Source: Nitrincola tapanii (GTDB taxonomy: Bacteria; Pseudomonadota; Gammaproteobacteria; Pseudomonadales; Balneatricaceae). From it: a DNA stretch of 64,000 nucleotides. Below are positions 61,509-64,000 of the stretch, piece by piece. The notes under the pieces are model-generated. The model saw only the letters and a program-made list of their open reading frames with translations. It was not told where the DNA came from and did no database searches. Each line of letters begins with the position of its first letter. The stretch's first letter is position 1. The translations under genes and the position numbers were made by a program. The DNA lies in contig NZ_SMRS01000005.1 of the NCBI RefSeq assembly GCF_008368715.1, forward strand, positions 62,001 through 126,000, in the 5' to 3' direction.

Positions 61509-61585
61509 GCGCCCGTAGCTCAGCTGGATAGAGTACCTGGCTACGAACCAGGCGGTCAGAGGTTCGAATCCTCTCGGGCGCGCCA
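61509..61585 (+). tRNA. tRNA-Arg (anticodon ACG), copy 3
   Basis: Third identical 77-base copy, after a 40-bp spacer. The four tRNA genes behind csrA are probably one transcript. Confidence 0.97.
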
Positions 61586-61658
61586 TTGAATCCTCTGATT
61601 TTTCGATTACTTAATTCACATCATCTTCTGATTTACATTTCGCGCCAAATGCGCAGGT

Positions 61659-61678
61659 CCGATTTTCGGTCGTTTTTT
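61659..61678 (+). terminator. Possible terminator of the tRNA operon
   Basis: CCGA (61659-61662) pairs with TCGG (61666-61669), followed shortly by six T (61673-61678). The 4-bp stem is short, so confidence is modest. Confidence 0.4.
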
Positions 61679-61691
61679 GCTTGAGCTGAAA

Positions 61692-61703
61692 ATTGTCGAC
61701 AAT
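61692..61703. promoter_or_regulatory. Palindromic operator candidate 1 upstream of oadGA
   Basis: ATTGTCGACAAT is a perfect 12-bp palindrome. Its 10-bp core TTGTCGACAA recurs 135 bp downstream. The pattern resembles operators of FadR-subfamily GntR regulators (TNGTNNNACNA). Confidence 0.6.
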
Positions 61704-61826
61704 CTGTGCAGGATGGGGTCGGAATTAGCTATTATTCTTAAGTCTAGCTTGGTTTTGTCAGCAGTGATGCAGGCGCAGGCATGGTGATAGCTGTATAGAT
61801 TGTATTTTTTGTAAAAAAACTACAAG

Positions 61827-61836
61827 TTGTCGACAA
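61827..61836. promoter_or_regulatory. Palindromic operator candidate 2 upstream of oadGA
   Basis: TTGTCGACAA repeats the core of the site at 61692-61703. It adjoins the inverted repeat at 61809-61825 and lies 10 bp before a TAGAAT hexamer, so a bound regulator could block transcription. Confidence 0.6.
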
Positions 61837-62035
61837 TGTTGCTGGCTAGAATAAATTCAGTTTAAATACTTTCCCATATTGTTCGTCGTTGGCAAATCCG
61901 CTTTAATGCCAAAGAGAACAAAAACAATATGTATCTGCTGAGTGTCTCTATGTTTGCCTAACCCGGCTAAACAGTGCAGTGGCCAAAAGCCGCCGGCAGA
62001 TCTTCAACCTGTTTCAGATCATGCAGGAGTATTTT

Positions 62036-62290
62036 ATGGACGATCTAATCGCCGAAGGCTTGTCCTTGATGGTTTTCGGTATGGGGTTTGTCATTGTCTT
62101 TCTAACCCTTCTGGTTTTTGTAACCAGTCTCATGTCACGCTTGGTGATGCGCTTTGAGCCGGCACCGGTTGCGAAGCCTGCTGTAACCCGATCTCCGTCT
62201 GCTGCACAGCCGGCTCAGAATGATGCTGAGTTGGTCGCTGTGATGACAGCAGCCATCCGTAAATTCCGTTCTGATCGTGATGGTCAGTAA
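62036..62290 (+). CDS. oadG: Oxaloacetate decarboxylase gamma subunit family protein
   Basis: The 84-residue protein has one N-terminal TM helix (about 7-33; LSLMVFGMGFVIVFLTLLVFVTSL), a Pro/Ala-rich linker and a C-terminal helix (DAELVAVMTAAIRKFR), the OadG layout. OadG links OadA to the Na+-pumping OadB in the inner membrane. The frame opens at 61979, but AGGAG 6 nt before ATG 62036 and the family N terminus fix the start. oadA follows after 33 bp. Confidence 0.9.
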   Translation: MDDLIAEGLSLMVFGMGFVIVFLTLLVFVTSLMSRLVMRFEPAPVAKPAVTRSPSAAQPAQNDAELVAVMTAAIRKFRSDRDGQ

Positions 62291-62323
62291 TCAAATTTAA
62301 GTTTCAGAGAAAAAGGTTATCTC

Positions 62324-64000
62324 ATGTCAGACGCAAAGAAACCGCTTGGCATCACAGAACTCGTTCTGCGTGACGGCCATCAATCCCTCCTCGCAACGCG
62401 AATGCGCTTAGACGATATGTTGCCAATTGCGGCGAAATTGGATCAGGTGGGTTACTGGTCAATGGAAAGCTGGGGCGGCGCAACTTTTGATGCTTGTATC
62501 CGTTATTTGGGCGAAGATCCTTGGGTACGTATTCGTGAATTAAAAGCGGCGATGCCTAACACACCTCAGCAGATGCTGTTACGTGGTCAGAACTTGCTGG
62601 GTTATCGCCACTATGCGGATGATGTGGTGGCTAGGTTTGTGGAGCGTGCGGCAACCAATGGTGTCGACGTGTTCCGAATTTTTGATGCCATGAACGACCC
62701 ACGTAACTTGGAAGCGGCGATCAAAGCGGTTAAGGCATGTGGTAAACATGCTCAGGGTACTCTGTCTTATACCACCAGTCGCGTGCACACGCTGGATACT
62801 TGGGTGGACTATGCGAGAACCCTTGAAGATATGGGTGCTGACTCCATCTTTATCAAGGATATGTCCGGTATCCTCACGCCCTATGATGCCTTTAATCTGG
62901 TTTCACGCTTAAAAGCTCAGACCGATCTGGAAGTGCAGCTGCAATCGCATGCGACCTCTGGACTGGCGGATATGACGTTGCTGAAGGCGATTGAAGCGGG
63001 TATCGACCGTGTGGATACGTCCATTTCTTCGATGTCGATGACCTATGGCCATACCGCAACGGAAACGGTTGTTGCGGCTTTAGCGGGTCAGGAGCGTGAT
63101 ACCGGTCTGAATCTTGAGTTGTTAGAAGAGATTGCGGCTTATTTCCGTGAAGTGCGGAAGAAGTATGCCAAATTTGAAGGTTCTTTGCGCGGTACTGATT
63201 CCCGGATCCTCTTGGCACAGGTGCCAGGTGGTATGTTGACGAACATGGAGAGTCAGCTAAAAGAGCAGGGCGCGGCAGACAAGTTTGATGAAGTGCTGGC
63301 CGAGATCCCTAAGGTGCGTGAAGATCTAGGTCTGATTCCATTGGTCACGCCTACCTCACAAATCGTCGGGACTCAGGCCGTGATTAACGTCCTGATGGGT
63401 GAGCGTTATAAAACTATTTCCAAAGAAGTTCAGGCCATTTTGCGCGGCGAGTACGGTGCGGCACCGGCACCTTACAATGCTGAATTACAGCAACGCGTTT
63501 TAAATGGAGATGAGCCGATCACCTGCCGTCCTGCCGATCTGCTGCAGCCTGAAATGGATAAACTGAATGCTGAGCTGGCGAACCTGGCGCAAGAAAAAGG
63601 TATCTGTTTAGAAAGTGGTGAAAAAACCATTGATGACGTGCTTACTTACGCGCTTTTCCCGCAAATCGGTTTGAAGTTTTTGCAAAATCGCGGCAATCCT
63701 GATGCGTTTGAACCAGCACCTAGTGCTGAGGCTGCCGTTCCCGCTACCCCGTCTAAAGAGAAGAAAGCTATGTCTGGATCTGAAGTTTATACCATCACTG
63801 TGAATGGCCAGAGCTATGTGGTTCAGGTCAGCGAAGGTGGCGATGTTTCTGCCGTTAAAGCGGCTGCACCTGTAGCCGCTGCCCCAGCGCCGGTTGCTGG
63901 AAGTGGTGAGCCTGTGGGCGCGCCTCTGGCCGGTAACATTTGGAAGGTTCAAGTGTCGGTTGGACAGCAAGTCAACGAAGGTGATGTGCTGGTCATCCTT
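62324..64000 (+). CDS. oadA: Oxaloacetate decarboxylase alpha subunit (3' end beyond window)
   Basis: ATG 62324 opens a frame of 559 codons still open at the window end. The carboxyltransferase TIM barrel (about 8-270) has [17 protein letters not shown], the Lys of FIKDMSG and metal-binding QSHATSG. The PYC_OADA domain (about 300-460) is followed by an Ala/Pro-rich linker and the beginning of a biotinyl domain ([20 protein letters not shown]); the biotin Lys of AMKM should lie just outside. The complex decarboxylates oxaloacetate to pyruvate and exports Na+. oadB is expected next. AAAGG precedes the ATG. Confidence 0.95.
   Translation, partial: MSDAKKPLGITELVLRDGHQSLLATRMRLDDMLPIAAKLDQVGYWSMESWGGATFDACIRYLGEDPWVRIRELKAAMPNTPQQMLLRGQNLLGYRHYADDVVARFVERAATNGVDVFRIFDAMNDPRNLEAAIKAVKACGKHAQGTLSYTTSRVHTLDTWVDYARTLEDMGADSIFIKDMSGILTPYDAFNLVSRLKAQTDLEVQLQSHATSGLADMTLLKAIEAGIDRVDTSISSMSMTYGHTATETVVAALAGQERDTGLNLELLEEIAAYFREVRKKYAKFEGSLRGTDSRILLAQVPGGMLTNMESQLKEQGAADKFDEVLAEIPKVREDLGLIPLVTPTSQIVGTQAVINVLMGERYKTISKEVQAILRGEYGAAPAPYNAELQQRVLNGDEPITCRPADLLQPEMDKLNAELANLAQEKGICLESGEKTIDDVLTYALFPQIGLKFLQNRGNPDAFEPAPSAEAAVPATPSKEKKAMSGSEVYTITVNGQSYVVQVSEGGDVSAVKAAAPVAAAPAPVAGSGEPVGAPLAGNIWKVQVSVGQQVNEGDVLVIL

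Larger units (their letters stand above)
61586..62035. other. 450-bp non-coding region ahead of oadG
   Basis: No gene is seen. It holds a possible terminator for the tRNA operon (61659-61678), two copies of the palindrome TTGTCGACAA, an inverted repeat TTGTA-N7-TACAA (61809-61825) and AT-rich promoter-like sequence (TAGAAT at 61847-61852). It probably carries the regulated oad promoter. Confidence 0.6.

Noticed and set aside
61383-61586. Minus-strand open frame encoding two copies of an RGFEPLT-containing peptide
   Set aside because: It is the antisense of two identical tRNA-Arg genes, a well-known source of false proteins.
61942-62157. 71-codon frame overlapping oadG in another frame
   Set aside because: No recognisable features; it overlaps the better supported oadG.

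Overview
The window is a continuous piece of a gammaproteobacterial chromosome, at roughly 50% G+C by eye. It reads as housekeeping core, with no insertion sequence, prophage, CRISPR array or rRNA operon. Gene order from glnD to csrA follows the Pseudomonas-type order (glnD-map / rpsB-tsf-pyrH-frr-uppS-cdsA-rseP-bamA-skp-lpxD-fabZ-lpxA-lpxB-rnhB-dnaE-accA-tilS-pyrG-eno-ftsB-truD-surE-pcm-nlpD-rpoS, mutS, pncC-recA-recX-alaS-lysC-csrA-tRNAs). A FabY-type ketoacyl-ACP synthase, FlgT/FlgO/FlgP and a Na+-pump oxaloacetate decarboxylase suggest a motile Pseudomonadales/Oceanospirillales-like bacterium; the genus cannot be named from the sequence.

Layout. 1-1042: a RegB/PrrB-type redox sensor kinase running off the left edge, divergent from a cytochrome c' gene, with a RegA-like box between them. 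1089-3862: a zinc-limitation module, a TonB-dependent receptor and a DUF1826 gene, each behind its own Zur-like palindrome. 3864-8192: a hybrid histidine kinase and a GAF-GGDEF-EAL protein. 8423-14588: prfC, tatD, a small lipoprotein, fabY, an OmpA-like lipoprotein and a small coiled-coil protein. 14705-17213: flgT divergent from flgO-flgP. 17236-20741: map and glnD on the minus strand. 21008-43058: translation, isoprenoid/lipid carrier, outer-membrane biogenesis, lipid A, replication and nucleotide genes. 43148-48945: ftsB-truD, surE-pcm, a DUF368 membrane protein, nlpD and rpoS. 48976-54663: mutS and a c-di-GMP gene pair. 54715-61585: pncC, recA-recX, alaS, lysC, csrA and four tRNA genes. 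62036-64000: oadG and the start of oadA, behind a 450-bp leader with two identical palindromes.

The most striking observation is negative. The three MEP-pathway isoprenoid genes that usually sit in this cluster (dxr between cdsA and rseP; ispD and ispF between ftsB and truD) are all missing, and the flanking genes close up without scars (18-bp gap and 4-bp overlap), although uppS, the consumer of isoprenoid precursors, is kept. kdsA is also missing between pyrG and eno. Whether the MEP genes moved or the organism makes isoprenoids another way needs the rest of the genome.

Regulatory sites readable from sequence include two Zur-like operators, a LexA box on recA, a rpsB promoter and rpsB-tsf attenuator, a CsrA-type ACAAGGA site in front of csrA, structured RNA between truD and surE, and paired TTGTCGACAA palindromes ahead of the oad genes.
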